Below, piece after piece: positions 52,320 to 62,328 of a stretch of 64,000 nt of DNA. A model generated the notes under the pieces. The model saw only the letters and a program-made list of their open reading frames with translations. It was not told where the DNA came from and did no database searches. The translations under genes and the position numbers were made by a program. Every line of letters begins with the position of its first letter. Positions within the stretch are counted from its first letter, which is position 1. The DNA is taken from the NCBI RefSeq assembly GCF_022568815.1, contig NZ_JAKZHX010000003.1, positions 186,001 through 250,000 on the forward strand, given 5' to 3'. The DNA is from Undibacterium paludis. Lineage in GTDB: Bacteria > Pseudomonadota > Gammaproteobacteria > Burkholderiales > Burkholderiaceae_D.

Positions 52320-54220
52320 GGATTTCCCTTCAAAGTGAAATAAAATATTGCCCCGGCACCTGGCTTGGCATCTGCCCAGATACGACCACCGTGACGGGAA
52401 ATAATTCTTTGCACCGTTGCCAGGCCTATGCCAGTCCCGCCAAATTCACTGGCCTTGTGCAGTCGCTGGAACACACCAAACAGCTTGTGCGCATATTGCA
52501 TGTCAAAACCGGCACCATTGTCTTGCACAAAATAAGCAAAGACCTTTTCCTGCGAAGAAGGCTCTTCCACCTCCGCAGAACCAAAAGATATCTGGGCCGG
52601 CTGTTTCATTTTAGAAAATTTGGCCGCATTTTCGAGCAAATTCGTCAACACGACCTCCAGCAAACGACGGTCCCCCCAGGCATGCAAGCCGGGAGCAATT
52701 ATGAAATCGAACTGACGTCCGGGATTATTCTCCTGAATGCGCCTGGTGACAGTCAGTGCCAGATCAGTCAGGTCTATATCACGCATATTCAGTGCAGCAC
52801 GCCCCAGCCGGGAAAACTGCAACATGTCATCAATCAATTGCCCCATGCGCTGACTTTCGGCCCTGACCCTTTCCAGGTATTCCTGGCCAGTCGCATCAAG
52901 TTGCACGCCATAATCCTCCTGCAAGGCAAGGCTCCAGCCATCAATGCCACGCAAAGGGCTTCGCAGGTCATGCGAGACAGAATAGGAAAATGCTTCCAGC
53001 TCCTTGTTCGCGGCTTCCAGTTGTGCGGTGCGTTCCTGCACCTGTTTCTCCATACTGTCATTGGCCAGACGCAGTTCCGCCCTGGCCCGCTCGGTCTGGG
53101 CCAGCAGGTTGCGCATCTCCTCTGCAGCCTGCAATTGTTCGCTGATGTCTGTATGCGTGCCTATCATGCGTATCGCCTGGCCCTCGGCATTTTTTGCCAC
53201 GACCATGCCACGTGACATGACCCATTTCCAGCTACCGTCCTTACAGAGCATGCGCTGCTCTATACTGAAAAAATCCGTTTTACCGGACAGATTGTCGTCA
53301 AGCTGGGCAAAGGCGCGGGCCGAATCTTCCGGATGGGCCAGCCTGGTATAAGTATCGAGCGTTCCAGGCAGTTCATCTACTTCGGTATAACCGAGCATTT
53401 CTTTCCAGCGCCGTGAATAGATGACTTCATTGGTCACCAGGTTTAAATCCCAGACACCGTCACCGGCCCCTTCCAGCGCAAATTTCCAGCGGAATTCACT
53501 TTCCTGCAGTTCAGCGACGAAACGATCGAGCCGCTGCTGCATGGAATTCAAGGCATTGACCACCTGTTCCAGTTCATCACCTGCGACTCTGGCGCTTTCC
53601 TTACGTTCCAATACCAGCTCTTCGACCCGGCCACCGGCAAACAGACGGTCAGAGAACGAGGCAATTTTCTTCAGATGCCGGCCTATCATGTACTGAAACA
53701 ACATCAGAATGAACAGCGATACCAGGAAGGTCTTGATGGTCTGACTGATCAGAATCACCACGACCTTGTCACGCAAACGGTGGTATACGCCTTCCAGGTT
53801 TGCCAGCAATATCACCTTGCCTATGTGAACCTGACTTTTCCTGTGGTTGAAACTCAGGGAAAATTCATGGCGTATGACGTGTGAGCTGATCGCCTGCCCG
53901 GCCTTTGCTACCAGAATGTCCTGATCGGTACGCACTTCGCCATATTGCATATCTGGCAATCTCATGATGCCGTTTAATTGCAATTCCAAGTCGCGTATGC
54001 TGGTCACCCAAAGGCTAGATGAAAGGCTTTCCTGGTAGCTGGCCTGTATTTGAACCATCTGCGTTTCTATATCGCCAACTTCGCGCTGATAATCAAGCGC
54101 CAGCTGGAAAACCGTAGAAACCAAAGTCACAACCGAGCTGAACATGAGGATGGCAATCGCAATCCTGCGCCCAAGGCTATTGCCGGTAGCGATGCCCCAA
54201 TGCCCCAGGAGTTTACGCAT
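52316..54220 (-). CDS. Membrane PAS sensor histidine kinase
   Basis: This 634-aa protein has two membrane helices (about residues 20-42 and 152-178) around a periplasmic sensor of about 110 residues, then a HAMP-like segment, a PAS_3 domain (about 240-362), a coiled coil, a HisKA domain with His417 in YSVSHDLRSPLRG, and an HATPase with NLLENAAKFS and GGTGIGLATVQRII. The DHp type is that of phytochrome-related kinases. Its ATG directly abuts the stop of the periplasmic binding-protein gene, so the binding protein may present the signal. Confidence 0.93.
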   Translation of the reverse strand: MRKLLGHWGIATGNSLGRRIAIAILMFSSVVTLVSTVFQLALDYQREVGDIETQMVQIQASYQESLSSSLWVTSIRDLELQLNGIMRLPDMQYGEVRTDQDILVAKAGQAISSHVIRHEFSLSFNHRKSQVHIGKVILLANLEGVYHRLRDKVVVILISQTIKTFLVSLFILMLFQYMIGRHLKKIASFSDRLFAGGRVEELVLERKESARVAGDELEQVVNALNSMQQRLDRFVAELQESEFRWKFALEGAGDGVWDLNLVTNEVIYSRRWKEMLGYTEVDELPGTLDTYTRLAHPEDSARAFAQLDDNLSGKTDFFSIEQRMLCKDGSWKWVMSRGMVVAKNAEGQAIRMIGTHTDISEQLQAAEEMRNLLAQTERARAELRLANDSMEKQVQERTAQLEAANKELEAFSYSVSHDLRSPLRGIDGWSLALQEDYGVQLDATGQEYLERVRAESQRMGQLIDDMLQFSRLGRAALNMRDIDLTDLALTVTRRIQENNPGRQFDFIIAPGLHAWGDRRLLEVVLTNLLENAAKFSKMKQPAQISFGSAEVEEPSSQEKVFAYFVQDNGAGFDMQYAHKLFGVFQRLHKASEFGGTGIGLATVQRIISRHGGRIWADAKPGAGAIFYFTLKGNP

Positions 54221-54979
54221 TCAGCCTCCGGCGACAGGCTGGTAGCGCTTCAACACAGAATCGAAAATACGCTTGTGGGTGCCGTCCTGTTTCATTTTGC
54301 GTATTTCTTCTGCCAGTCGTGGCAGCAGGGCCTCATGTTTTTTGTGCAAATACAAAAACCAGTCCCCTTCGACGAAGGCAGGCTCCATGATGTTGATATC
54401 CTTCAAACCCATACTCTGGATAAAATGCAGGCCTTCCAGTTTTTCTATGACAGCAACGTCAATACGCCCTTTGTCCAGCATGGAAAACAGTTGGGTGCCT
54501 GTTTCCAGTTTGGAGAGCGAATGCGGGTCAATGATGTTACGTTCAAGGATTTTCCAGCCTGTCAGTATGCCTACATCAAAAGACTTGAGGCTGTCCGAAC
54601 CTTTTACCGTGAAGCGGGGTTTGCGTGTGAAGACCACCATCTGGTAAATCATGACTGATTCAGGTACGCGAACCAGATTGGGGTAAGATTTATCGATGCC
54701 CAGCACACGCGAAACGTCACCGTCATCAATGCCGCTGTTGACATTCAACAAACTACGTTCCGCCGACATGGGCTGGATTTCTATTTTAATGCCGACACGC
54801 CTGAACAATTCGGCATAAAACAGATCAAGTACACCGTCACGCCCTGGCGAAGTGATAGGTGCGAAAAAAGGGGTATTCAGCACCAGGGTCTGTTGTGCAC
54901 TGGCCGTTGTTGCCGGCAGCATGGCAAGCAACCAGACCCAAACCCACACTTTTAATCGCATGCGCATGATCAACCCCAT
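54221..54979 (-). CDS. Periplasmic solute-binding protein (SBP_bac_3-like)
   Basis: This 252-aa exported protein has a signal peptide (KVWVWVWLLAMLPATTASAQQ). It carries the SBP_bac_3 pattern: VLNTPFFAPITSPGRDGVLDLFYAELFRRVGIKIEI, then SAERSLLNVNSGIDDGDVSR, with a second lobe after the KSFDVGILTGWKIL hinge. Length fits the family. No ABC transporter genes are near; instead it is immediately upstream of the membrane kinase gene, suggesting a sensing role. The start is ambiguous: ATG 54979, or the better spaced ATG 54967 after GGGG. Confidence 0.88.
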   Translation of the reverse strand: MGLIMRMRLKVWVWVWLLAMLPATTASAQQTLVLNTPFFAPITSPGRDGVLDLFYAELFRRVGIKIEIQPMSAERSLLNVNSGIDDGDVSRVLGIDKSYPNLVRVPESVMIYQMVVFTRKPRFTVKGSDSLKSFDVGILTGWKILERNIIDPHSLSKLETGTQLFSMLDKGRIDVAVIEKLEGLHFIQSMGLKDINIMEPAFVEGDWFLYLHKKHEALLPRLAEEIRKMKQDGTHKRIFDSVLKRYQPVAGG

Positions 54980-55101
54980 TTTTTAGGCAGGAGAAGCAGG
55001 CACTACAAAAATTATTTACAGCTTCACTTTCCGCCGTATTTCTGCCGATGTCAATCTGTCTTCAACATCTGTGACATCTGCAACAGCGGGAAGTCAAGGC
55101 T

Positions 55102-55893
55102 TCATCGTATCCAGGCTGACAGCCAGCTTAGACCAGCGCTGGTCTGGGCTTTGGGGCGATACTCGCAACCTATCCAGCCCTGATAGCCAAGCTCGTCGAT
55201 CAACTGGAACAAATACGGGTAATTGACTTCGCCGAGATCGGGTTCATGCCTGTCCGGCACACCAGCGATCTGGATATGAGCGATGCCTGCATGCGGGCGC
55301 GAAATGTCACGCTTTAACTTGCTTGCAACATCCCCTTCAACAATCTGGCAATGATAGATATCGAACTGTACACGCAGGTTTTCTACCCCTACTTCTGCGC
55401 AAATCTCCTGTGCCTCGTCCTGGCGATTGAGAAAATAACCCGGTATGTCACGCGTATTGATAGGCTCAATGACAACGGTAATGCCTTCCCTGGCCGCCAA
55501 CAGGGCAGCATAGGCCAGATTACTCAGGTAGACAGCCCTGTGCTTTTCCCTGTCCTGGTCAGGCTGTATCAGGCCAGCCATCACATGCAGGGTACGGTTG
55601 CCAAGTACACGTGCATATTCCAGTGCCAGATCAAAGCCCTGCTTGAACTCATCTTCCCGCCCCGGTAGCGAAGCAATGCCACGCTCGTTCTGCGCCCAGT
55701 TACCTGGCGGCGCATTGAACAATACCTGCTCCAGGCCATGGGCATCAAGCAGGTCACGCAAAGTCTGCGCCGCATAATCATAAGGAAACAGGTATTCGAC
55801 GCCTTTGAAACCGTCCTTTGCTGCTGCAGCAAAACGTTCGGTAAATTCAAATTCGGTGTACATCATGCTGAGATTGGCAGCAAAACGTGGCAT
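55102..55893 (-). CDS. hyi: Hydroxypyruvate isomerase-family TIM barrel
   Basis: This 263-aa protein matches Hyi/Otn[54 protein letters not shown]-like metal-site segments and [18 protein letters not shown] at the end. It interconverts hydroxypyruvate and tartronate semialdehyde, or acts on related oxo-acids. ATG 55893 has AAGGAG 6-7 bp upstream. The SBF transporter gene is 10 bp upstream in the same direction, suggesting coordinated uptake and metabolism. Hyi versus OtnI cannot be decided. Confidence 0.88.
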   Translation of the reverse strand: MPRFAANLSMMYTEFEFTERFAAAAKDGFKGVEYLFPYDYAAQTLRDLLDAHGLEQVLFNAPPGNWAQNERGIASLPGREDEFKQGFDLALEYARVLGNRTLHVMAGLIQPDQDREKHRAVYLSNLAYAALLAAREGITVVIEPINTRDIPGYFLNRQDEAQEICAEVGVENLRVQFDIYHCQIVEGDVASKLKRDISRPHAGIAHIQIAGVPDRHEPDLGEVNYPYLFQLIDELGYQGWIGCEYRPKAQTSAGLSWLSAWIR

Positions 55894-55903
55894 ATCTGGC
55901 TCC

Positions 55904-56863
55904 TTATCTTTTTGCGTAACGTTGCGCCATGACAGCACACACCATTAATTGTAGTTGATGAAACAGCATTAAAGGTAATAAAACCATACCTACCGCATGA
56001 CTGGCAAACAAAACCTTGGCCATGGGCGCGCCGCTGGCCAGGCTCTTTTTAGAACCGCAAAATACGATGGTGATTTCATCTTCCTTGCAAAAACCCAGTT
56101 GGCGACTGACCTGCATGGTCAACACCATGATAATCGTCAGCATGACAGCGCTGATGCCCAGCAACTCCAGCAGCATCAAGGGCGGCAATTGCTGCCACAG
56201 GCCTTGCACTACAGCTTCACTGAAAGCGACATAGACCACCAGCAAAATCGAACTTTGATCAACCATTCTCAAGCCACTTTCATATTTCCCCAGCCAGACT
56301 TGCAGCCAGGGCCGTGCAATTTGCCCGGCAAGAAAAGGCAGCAATAACTGATACACGATCTTCAATATGGCATCCAGCGAGGAATGGCTTTCCCCATTGG
56401 CGACTACAATGAGACTGACCAGCAACGGTGTCAGAAAAATGCCCAGCATATTGCTGGCAGAAGCGCTGCAGACAGCGGCAGACACATTGCCGCGGGCAAC
56501 CGACGTAAACGCAATTGAAGACTGCACGGTGGATGGCAGGACGCAAAGAAACAATATGCCCACGTACAATTCAGGTGTCACCAGATGCAGCAGCACTGGC
56601 TTGAGCGCCAATCCCATCAAAGGGAAAACTGCAAAAGTAAACAGCATCACCAGCAAGTGCAAACGCCAGTGAGTAATTCCAGCGATGATGGCCTGACGCG
56701 ACAATTTGGCACCATGCATGAAGAACAACAAGGCGATCATGCCTATGGAAAGCCGATCAAAGCCCTGGGCCACTATGCCATGTGCAGGAAAAAAACTGGC
56801 CAGTGCCACTACAGCCAGCAATAATAAGGTCATGTTATCGGGTAAAAAACGGGGGCGCTTCAT
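55904..56863 (-). CDS. Bile acid:sodium symporter-like (SBF-like) transporter
   Basis: This 319-aa protein has nine or ten helices and SBF-like (PF13593) features: [54 protein letters not shown], and [18 protein letters not shown]. The family transports organic anions with Na+; the substrate is not known. It is upstream of the Hyi-like gene. Confidence 0.92.
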   Translation of the reverse strand: MKRPRFLPDNMTLLLLAVVALASFFPAHGIVAQGFDRLSIGMIALLFFMHGAKLSRQAIIAGITHWRLHLLVMLFTFAVFPLMGLALKPVLLHLVTPELYVGILFLCVLPSTVQSSIAFTSVARGNVSAAVCSASASNMLGIFLTPLLVSLIVVANGESHSSLDAILKIVYQLLLPFLAGQIARPWLQVWLGKYESGLRMVDQSSILLVVYVAFSEAVVQGLWQQLPPLMLLELLGISAVMLTIIMVLTMQVSRQLGFCKEDEITIVFCGSKKSLASGAPMAKVLFASHAVGMVLLPLMLFHQLQLMVCAVMAQRYAKR

Positions 56864-57074
56864 CTTGGCAATAAGAAGTCAATGTAATTTGATTGTACTT
56901 GAAGAAATCAAATGCCCGACTCCGCCCCGATTATTCACGCACATTTACTATGGCAAGTAGCCAGATTCCAACAATCCGTCTCAGACTACACAGGAGAGCA
57001 CACAGATAATCACCACCCACTGAACTAAGTCATCTACCGATACAATCACAGGGATTTACACAAACGACAATAAA

Positions 57075-57518
57075 ATGGATACAAAACATCATTTACATTT
57101 TCGCCGTGCCATAGAAACAGATGTCAACGCCATGATGACAATACGTCTGGCTGTCAAAGAAAACGTCTTGTCCAACCCTGCCCTGGTGACACACCAGATG
57201 TATCTTGATTACCTTGATACCCTGGGCCGGGGTTGGGTATGCGAGCGCGCCGGTGAAATCATCGGGTTTTCTTATGCTGCGAGCGAAGACAGCAGCATCT
57301 GGGCCCTGTTCATCTCGCCAGAACATGAAGGCTGCGGTGCAGGTCAGGGCCTGCTGAAACTGGCTACAGACTACCTGTTCAGCCTGGGGAATGAAACAAT
57401 CAGGCTGGGTACGGCAGCCAATACCCGTGCCGACAGATTTTATGCAGCGCAGGGCTGGATCAGGGGTGAGATGAAAAATGCGGTTGAGGTCGGATATACC
57501 TTACATAAGGGTATATAA
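57075..57518 (+). CDS. GNAT-family N-acetyltransferase
   Basis: This 147-aa enzyme has the GNAT core: FRRAIETDVNAMMTIR, IIGFSYAA, WALFISPEHEGCGAGQGLLKLA (acetyl-CoA loop Q/G-x-x-G-x-G/A) and NTRADRFYAAQGW. The acceptor is unknown. It is a single gene facing the thioesterase gene. Confidence 0.9.
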   Translation: MDTKHHLHFRRAIETDVNAMMTIRLAVKENVLSNPALVTHQMYLDYLDTLGRGWVCERAGEIIGFSYAASEDSSIWALFISPEHEGCGAGQGLLKLATDYLFSLGNETIRLGTAANTRADRFYAAQGWIRGEMKNAVEVGYTLHKGI

Positions 57519-57550
57519 GGGTGGCGCCTGATGCCTCAGCCCGGCCCGGC

Positions 57551-58030
57551 TCAGTCCTGTTCCGCCGCTGCAATAGCCTGCCCGGCCGTTACTATCTCCG
57601 CCGGCACCACCGCAGGTAAATAGATATCGCAAAATTCCGGCGGCATGCGGCGGGCTCGGCCACTGCTCAACTCTATGCAGACCAGGTCCCACCGTCCGCG
57701 CAATACCGTGACCTGATCGCTGTTCCGTATCAATTGGAAACGCCTGTCCATGGTCAGCTTGCCGTCACTGGCGTACAGCCAGGTCGCCAGTGTCAATTGC
57801 TCTCCCAGCACAGTGGGCAGCACATAGTCATACTCGCCCCGACGGATTGCCATGGCACGATCCAGGCGCTGGTAGTCAGCAAGATCAAGCCCCAGAGCTT
57901 CTGAGTGTGCCCATGCGACTTCTTCACACCAGCGCACATACACCGCGTTATTGGTGTGATTCAGACCATCGATATCAATGTCCTTCGGTGAAACCTGACG
58001 CGTAAATGCCTGCGGATAATCCCAAACCAT
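57551..58030 (-). CDS. Acyl-CoA thioesterase, hot-dog fold
   Basis: This 159-aa protein has the 4-hydroxybenzoyl-CoA thioesterase pattern: DIDIDGLNHTNNAVYVRWCEEVAWAH with the catalytic Asp-x-x-x-H-x-N region near the N-terminus, followed by the long helix and beta-sheet segments. It hydrolyses acyl-CoA; chain-length preference cannot be read. I use ATG 58030; a GTG one codon upstream is also possible. Confidence 0.88.
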   Translation of the reverse strand: MVWDYPQAFTRQVSPKDIDIDGLNHTNNAVYVRWCEEVAWAHSEALGLDLADYQRLDRAMAIRRGEYDYVLPTVLGEQLTLATWLYASDGKLTMDRRFQLIRNSDQVTVLRGRWDLVCIELSSGRARRMPPEFCDIYLPAVVPAEIVTAGQAIAAAEQD

Positions 58031-58514
58031 CACATACCTTCTTCTGTCCTGACGAGAAACAAAATTATAGTGTACTTGTCATGCATCAGACAGACGCCAT
58101 GCCGACAGTACACGGCTCGTCTTCAAGCTAATCGATACCTGGGAGTGCTGCCAGACCAAGTCAGGTTACAGCAGTCTACGGTGTACGAACATCCGCCCCC
58201 ATTGTTTGCATGTAAATACCATCTCTTACATGTCATAAATTGCATATTTTACATGTATTTATTGAAATTAATGTCAAACCACGACGATTTTCGCTGGCAT
58301 GGCTCTTGCCAATATGCTCATGCGACCGTCTTTCAAGGCTGAGCAGTACGCAGCACAGGATGGATCAGTCGCACTTTAGTTTTTTGTTTTTCCCATGAAC
58401 TTGAGCACCTTGTAACAGTAGTCAATGAATACCTGTCTGTGTCCAGCAAATACAGAACCGGATGCAGCCCGGACATTTTCGTACTTTCAATCACCAATGA
58501 ATCAGGAGAACATC
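58031..58514. other. Region upstream of the unknown protein with ACATGT repeats
   Basis: A 484-bp gap without a credible gene. Its middle (58205-58270) is AT-rich and has three CATGT-centred motifs, GCATGT at 58208, ACATGT at 58228 and ACATGT at 58251, spaced 20 and 23 bp. The promoter for the gene at 58515 must lie here. Confidence 0.45.
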
Positions 58515-59159
58515 ATGACACCTATACCCAGCCCCGTCAGCCAAGTCAGCATCTATCCTTACATCCCGGATGCCCCTATTGTCGTGCCAGCTGTATTTGT
58601 AGAAGGCAGTGGCACCTACTCGGTAGGCACCCTGGGACTCAGCATTTTTTACAATCTGGACCTGACCTCGGGCATGCCGAAATTCGGCGGCGTACATGCG
58701 GGCAACAAGTATTACGCCATTGGCAAGGACGCCTCAGGAAAAGAGCTGCAAACGACCTGGCTGACTTGCCTCAAAGGCGGTGATGCCCCACAGTTTGGCC
58801 GCACCACTACCCTGGGCCAGCCAAGAATCGAGGCAGATGCCACCACCAGCAACAGCGCCGATATCGCCTATCAGATTCATCTTTCTGGGATCACCGTTGA
58901 TATGTATGTCAACCCGACCGAACCATTGATAGTCCCGCTGATTGAAGGTGGTAAAGGCATAGCGACTTTCGCCGGGCTTTTGCCAGGCGGCACCTGGTCT
59001 GTCAGCGTAGCGGGCGGTGAACGCATCAACCCACTGCATTTGGGCATGCCTGTCACCATACGTGGCACCAATGTCGCAACAGGCAAACCTTTCAATATCC
59101 CCGCGACACTGGTGACAAGAAATACTGGCACCGTGGCGGAATTTGTTCAGGTGCGCTGA
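58515..59159 (+). CDS. Uncharacterised protein
   Basis: A 214-aa protein with no signal peptide, very few charged residues and a beta-rich composition (many Thr, Gly, Pro, Val). It contains VGTLGLSIFYNLDLTSGMPKF and PFNIPATLVTRNTGTVAEF. I do not recognise a family; the pattern suggests an all-beta fold. AGGAG lies 7 bp before ATG 58515, so I prefer this start over ATG 58425 or 58497. Single gene, followed by a hairpin. Confidence 0.7.
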   Translation: MTPIPSPVSQVSIYPYIPDAPIVVPAVFVEGSGTYSVGTLGLSIFYNLDLTSGMPKFGGVHAGNKYYAIGKDASGKELQTTWLTCLKGGDAPQFGRTTTLGQPRIEADATTSNSADIAYQIHLSGITVDMYVNPTEPLIVPLIEGGKGIATFAGLLPGGTWSVSVAGGERINPLHLGMPVTIRGTNVATGKPFNIPATLVTRNTGTVAEFVQVR

Positions 59160-59224
59160 TGCTGCCAATGCGGCTAATGCTGCTAATACTTAAGGCAGCA
59201 ATAGCCTGAAGAAGCGAGAAATAG

Positions 59225-59255
59225 AGCCGCGAGACGCACGCGCGTGTCACGGCTC
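59225..59255 (+). terminator. Imperfect hairpin after the unknown gene
   Basis: Outer stem GAGCCG/CGGCTC (59225-59230 with 59250-59255) with an inner ACGC/GCGT pair. No T-tract follows, so terminator function is uncertain. Confidence 0.4.
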
Positions 59256-59309
59256 ACTTGCAAAAACCCGCTTAACCACCAGTCGTTAGTATCATCGCTA
59301 TCAGGGCAA

Positions 59310-60797
59310 TCACAAGCCAAGCTCCTGCCAGATCTGATCTACTCTGGCTTTCACTTCGGGCGCCATCTGTATGGTCGTTCCCCATTCACGGCTGGTTTCA
59401 CCTGGCCATTTATTGGTTGCATCTATACCCATCTTGCTGCCAAGACCGCTGACAGGTGAGGCGAAATCCAGGTAGTCAATGGGCGTATTGTCAACCAGGG
59501 TCGTATCACGCAAAGGGTCCACCCTGGTGGTGATAGCCCAGATCACTTCTTTCCAGTCACGGATGTTGACATCTTCATCAACCACCACAATGAACTTGGT
59601 ATACATGAACTGGCGCAAAAAGCTCCAGACACCGAACATGACACGCTTGGCATGGCCTGCATAGGCTTTTTTCATTTGCACGACAGCCATGCGATAACTG
59701 CAGCCTTCGGGCGGCAGATAAAAGTCGGTGATTTCGCTGAACTGCTTTTGCAGCAGAGGGACGAAGACCTCATTCAGGGCCACACCCAATACAGCAGGCT
59801 CATCCGGCGGTTTGCCTGTATACGTAGAATGGTAAATCGGGTCACGGCGCATGGTGATACGGTCTATGGTAAACACCGGGAACCAGTCCTGTTCATTGTA
59901 ATAACCAGTATGGTCGCCGTAAGGGCCTTCCAGTGCATGCTCATAACCACTCGGGTGGTTCTCATCAGGATAGATATGCCCTTCCAGCACAATTTCAGCC
60001 GATGCCGGCACGCGTAATTCGCTGCCTATGGCTTTCACCAGCTCGGTACGGCTGCCACGCAGGAGTCCGGCAAACTGATACTCGGACAAACTGTCAGGTA
60101 CCGGTGTCACCGCACCTAATATAGTAGCGGGGTCTGCACCAAGTGCAACCGCAATCGGATAAGGCTTGCCCTTGTTGACGATGCCATGCTCACGAAAATC
60201 GAGCGCGCCGCCACGATGTGCCAGCCAGCGCATAATGACTTTATTGCGACCCAGAACCTGCTGACGATAGATGCCCAGGTTCTGGCGTTTTTTATTGGGA
60301 CCTTTGGTAATCACCAGACCCCAGGTGATCAGTGGAGCTATATCGCCGGGCCAGCAATGCTGTATGGGTAAGCGGGCCATGTCAACGTCGTTGCCTTCCC
60401 AGACGATTTCCTGGCATTTGGCGCCACGCAGCTCTTTGGGTGACATGTCCCATACGGCTTTGACGAGGGAACCCATACCGAGGATTTCTTTAAACCCTTT
60501 GGGTGGCTCCGGTTCTTTCAGCGCCGATAAAACATGCCCTATCTGGCGCAACTCACCCAGATTTTCTGCTCCCATGCCAAGCGCGACACGACGTGTCGTA
60601 CCAAACAGATTGCCCAGCACTGGTATGGTATGACCGACAGGTTTGGTGAACAACAACGCTGGCCCTTCAGCGCGCAAAGTCCGGTCACAGATCTCGGTCA
60701 TTTCCAAATGTGGCGAAACAGGCAAGTCTACCCGTTTAAGTTCACCATTCTCTTGCAATTGAGAAATAAAATCTCTCAAATCAGAATATTTCATCAT
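59310..60797 (-). CDS. ubiD: 4-hydroxy-3-polyprenylbenzoate decarboxylase
   Basis: This 495-aa prenylated-FMN decarboxylase catalyses the decarboxylation step in ubiquinone synthesis. Family segments are [58 protein letters not shown] and [20 protein letters not shown]. Length matches E. coli UbiD (497 aa). Two adjacent ATG codons (60797, 60794) may start it. The prenyltransferase UbiX is not in the window. Confidence 0.97.
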   Translation of the reverse strand: MMKYSDLRDFISQLQENGELKRVDLPVSPHLEMTEICDRTLRAEGPALLFTKPVGHTIPVLGNLFGTTRRVALGMGAENLGELRQIGHVLSALKEPEPPKGFKEILGMGSLVKAVWDMSPKELRGAKCQEIVWEGNDVDMARLPIQHCWPGDIAPLITWGLVITKGPNKKRQNLGIYRQQVLGRNKVIMRWLAHRGGALDFREHGIVNKGKPYPIAVALGADPATILGAVTPVPDSLSEYQFAGLLRGSRTELVKAIGSELRVPASAEIVLEGHIYPDENHPSGYEHALEGPYGDHTGYYNEQDWFPVFTIDRITMRRDPIYHSTYTGKPPDEPAVLGVALNEVFVPLLQKQFSEITDFYLPPEGCSYRMAVVQMKKAYAGHAKRVMFGVWSFLRQFMYTKFIVVVDEDVNIRDWKEVIWAITTRVDPLRDTTLVDNTPIDYLDFASPVSGLGSKMGIDATNKWPGETSREWGTTIQMAPEVKARVDQIWQELGL

Positions 60798-60928
60798 TTT
60801 TCGCTTTTTAGAATCTCTGCATTAGTCGCGCTAGCAACTTCTGCCAAGTGCTTGATTTTATTGAATTTTGCTGCGTCGCAGCACAATTCATAAGACATAA
60901 AAGTTATCAAAACACATTTTGATAGTGT

Positions 60929-60957
60929 TGACTTGATATAAAACCACCCCTACAATT
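60929..60957 (+). promoter_or_regulatory. Strong sigma-70 promoter upstream of the lytic transglycosylase
   Basis: TTGACT (60929-60934) and TACAAT (60952-60957) are 17 bp apart, the best-matching promoter in the window. The predicted start is near 60964, over 300 bp before the coding start at 61282. Confidence 0.75.
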
Positions 60958-60963
60958 CGCCCA

Positions 60964-61281
60964 ACTTGATGAAGAGGTTAATGACTTCCGCCACCTTCGA
61001 TGCAAAGAAGGTAACGCCAGCACGGTAACATCATTCACGGGGATCGGGCCCCACATAACATTGTAAGGATTGTTTTCAAAAGGCGTCTGCCTTATCCCGA
61101 AAATAGTTGTTTGTCACTGGACACACCATGACCAGGTCTGACTGATCTGATTTGACAAATGACTCCGGCGTCTTGTGATCACGCTAGTGAGCAGGACGAT
61201 GTTTCTGATTCGTGTAAGTAGCTGTTTGCATTTAGCTTTGAAAAAAGAGGAATGACGCATCGCGAAAATTCAGGAGGTAAC
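60964..61281 (+). other. Long 5' leader, candidate structured RNA
   Basis: The leader has no convincing ORF. Its first 75 nt can fold with an outer TGATG/CATCA pairing enclosing a GAAG/CTTC hairpin and a CCTTC/GAAGG hairpin; GGGG/CCCC and AAGGC/GCCTT hairpins follow near 61039-61052 and 61080-61093. I do not recognise a known riboswitch class. A second possible promoter (TTGACA 61152-61157, TGTGAT 61174-61179, 16-bp spacer) may start a shorter transcript. Confidence 0.45.
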
Positions 61282-62205
61282 ATGCTTCAACGTTTTATTT
61301 TAGCTTTACAACAGAGTAGTTTCAGTTCGACGGAAAAACGCCAGGCGCTTTCCATGGTAGCGCGTGATACGACAAGTGGCTTTTTCACGATACTCAAGCA
61401 CATGTTTGTGCTGTCCGGCGTTATCGCCATGACCGTACTGGTCATGATGTTTGTCAAACCAGAATTGACCGACAAGTTCAAAGACCTGTCACCTTATGCC
61501 GAGGCGGAAGAAGAACCGGCAGAAGTCGCAGCAGTACCGGCACCCAATCTTACGCATCTGATGCCACAACAAGGCCAGACTGATGCAGCGTTGCAAAAAG
61601 CCGGCCTGTCTGAAGATGAGACAAAAATGATTGGCAACCTGCGCCAGCAACAATGGGTAACCAACTGGCTGGCAAAACGTTATCGCGTTGCCAATGACGC
61701 CACCAATATGCTGGTGTCAGCTGCCTACCTGACAGCCAAGGAAATCAAGATAGATCCTTTGCTGATATTGTCGGTCATGGCGATTGAGTCTGGTCTTAAC
61801 CCGTTTGCGGAAAGCCCGGTTGGCGCACAGGGACTGATGCAGGTGATGTCCAAGGTACACCACGACAAGTTCCAGGACCTGGGGGGCGTCAAGGCTGCTC
61901 TGAATCCAGTTGCCAATATCCGTGTTGGCGCCCTGATACTGAAAGACTATGTCACCCGTGCAGGTTCGGTAGAGGCCGGTTTGAAGATGTACGTCGGCGC
62001 CGCTGATGCTGAAAATGACTCTGGCTACGGCTCACGCGTTTTGAATGAATACAAGCGCCTCAAAGATGTATCCGCCGGTAAGAGCGTGCCTACCGTGTTC
62101 AGCACTCCTGCACCAGTTGCGCCGCGCCCGGTTGAGCCAGCGCACAAGCCTGAGCCAACTGAAGCCAAGGCAGAAGTGAAAAAAGACCAGGTAGCTGCTT
62201 TATAA
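61282..62205 (+). CDS. Lytic transglycosylase (SLT family) with membrane anchor
   Basis: This 307-aa protein has a membrane helix (about residues 40-60) and an SLT domain (about 150-260) with the catalytic Glu in AIESGLNPFAESPVGAQGLMQVM. It cuts peptidoglycan between MurNAc and GlcNAc and forms anhydro-MurNAc. The C-terminal 40 residues are Pro/Ala/Lys/Glu-rich. ATG 61282 follows a perfect AGGAGGT, making an upstream ATG at 61252 unlikely. A strong terminator follows. Confidence 0.92.
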   Translation: MLQRFILALQQSSFSSTEKRQALSMVARDTTSGFFTILKHMFVLSGVIAMTVLVMMFVKPELTDKFKDLSPYAEAEEEPAEVAAVPAPNLTHLMPQQGQTDAALQKAGLSEDETKMIGNLRQQQWVTNWLAKRYRVANDATNMLVSAAYLTAKEIKIDPLLILSVMAIESGLNPFAESPVGAQGLMQVMSKVHHDKFQDLGGVKAALNPVANIRVGALILKDYVTRAGSVEAGLKMYVGAADAENDSGYGSRVLNEYKRLKDVSAGKSVPTVFSTPAPVAPRPVEPAHKPEPTEAKAEVKKDQVAAL

Positions 62206-62237
62206 AAGACACCACTGTCCCAAGCATCACCACAATG

Positions 62238-62275
62238 AAAAAAAGCCACCTGATTATGAGTCAGGTGGCTTTTTT
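62238..62275 (+). terminator. Rho-independent terminator after the transglycosylase
   Basis: A 10-bp stem AGCCACCTGA/TCAGGTGGCT (62244-62253 with 62261-62270), 7-nt loop, A-tract before and T-tract after. It can serve both strands, including the converging aminotransferase gene. Confidence 0.93.
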
Positions 62276-62328
62276 CATTGCTTGTTGAATTCTTTTGAAT
62301 TCACCCGTGAACTCACTGACAAATTCGC

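Noticed and set aside
52391..53215. Plus-strand 274-aa open frame
   Set aside because: It is antisense to the HisKA/HATPase part of the membrane kinase gene and has no family features.
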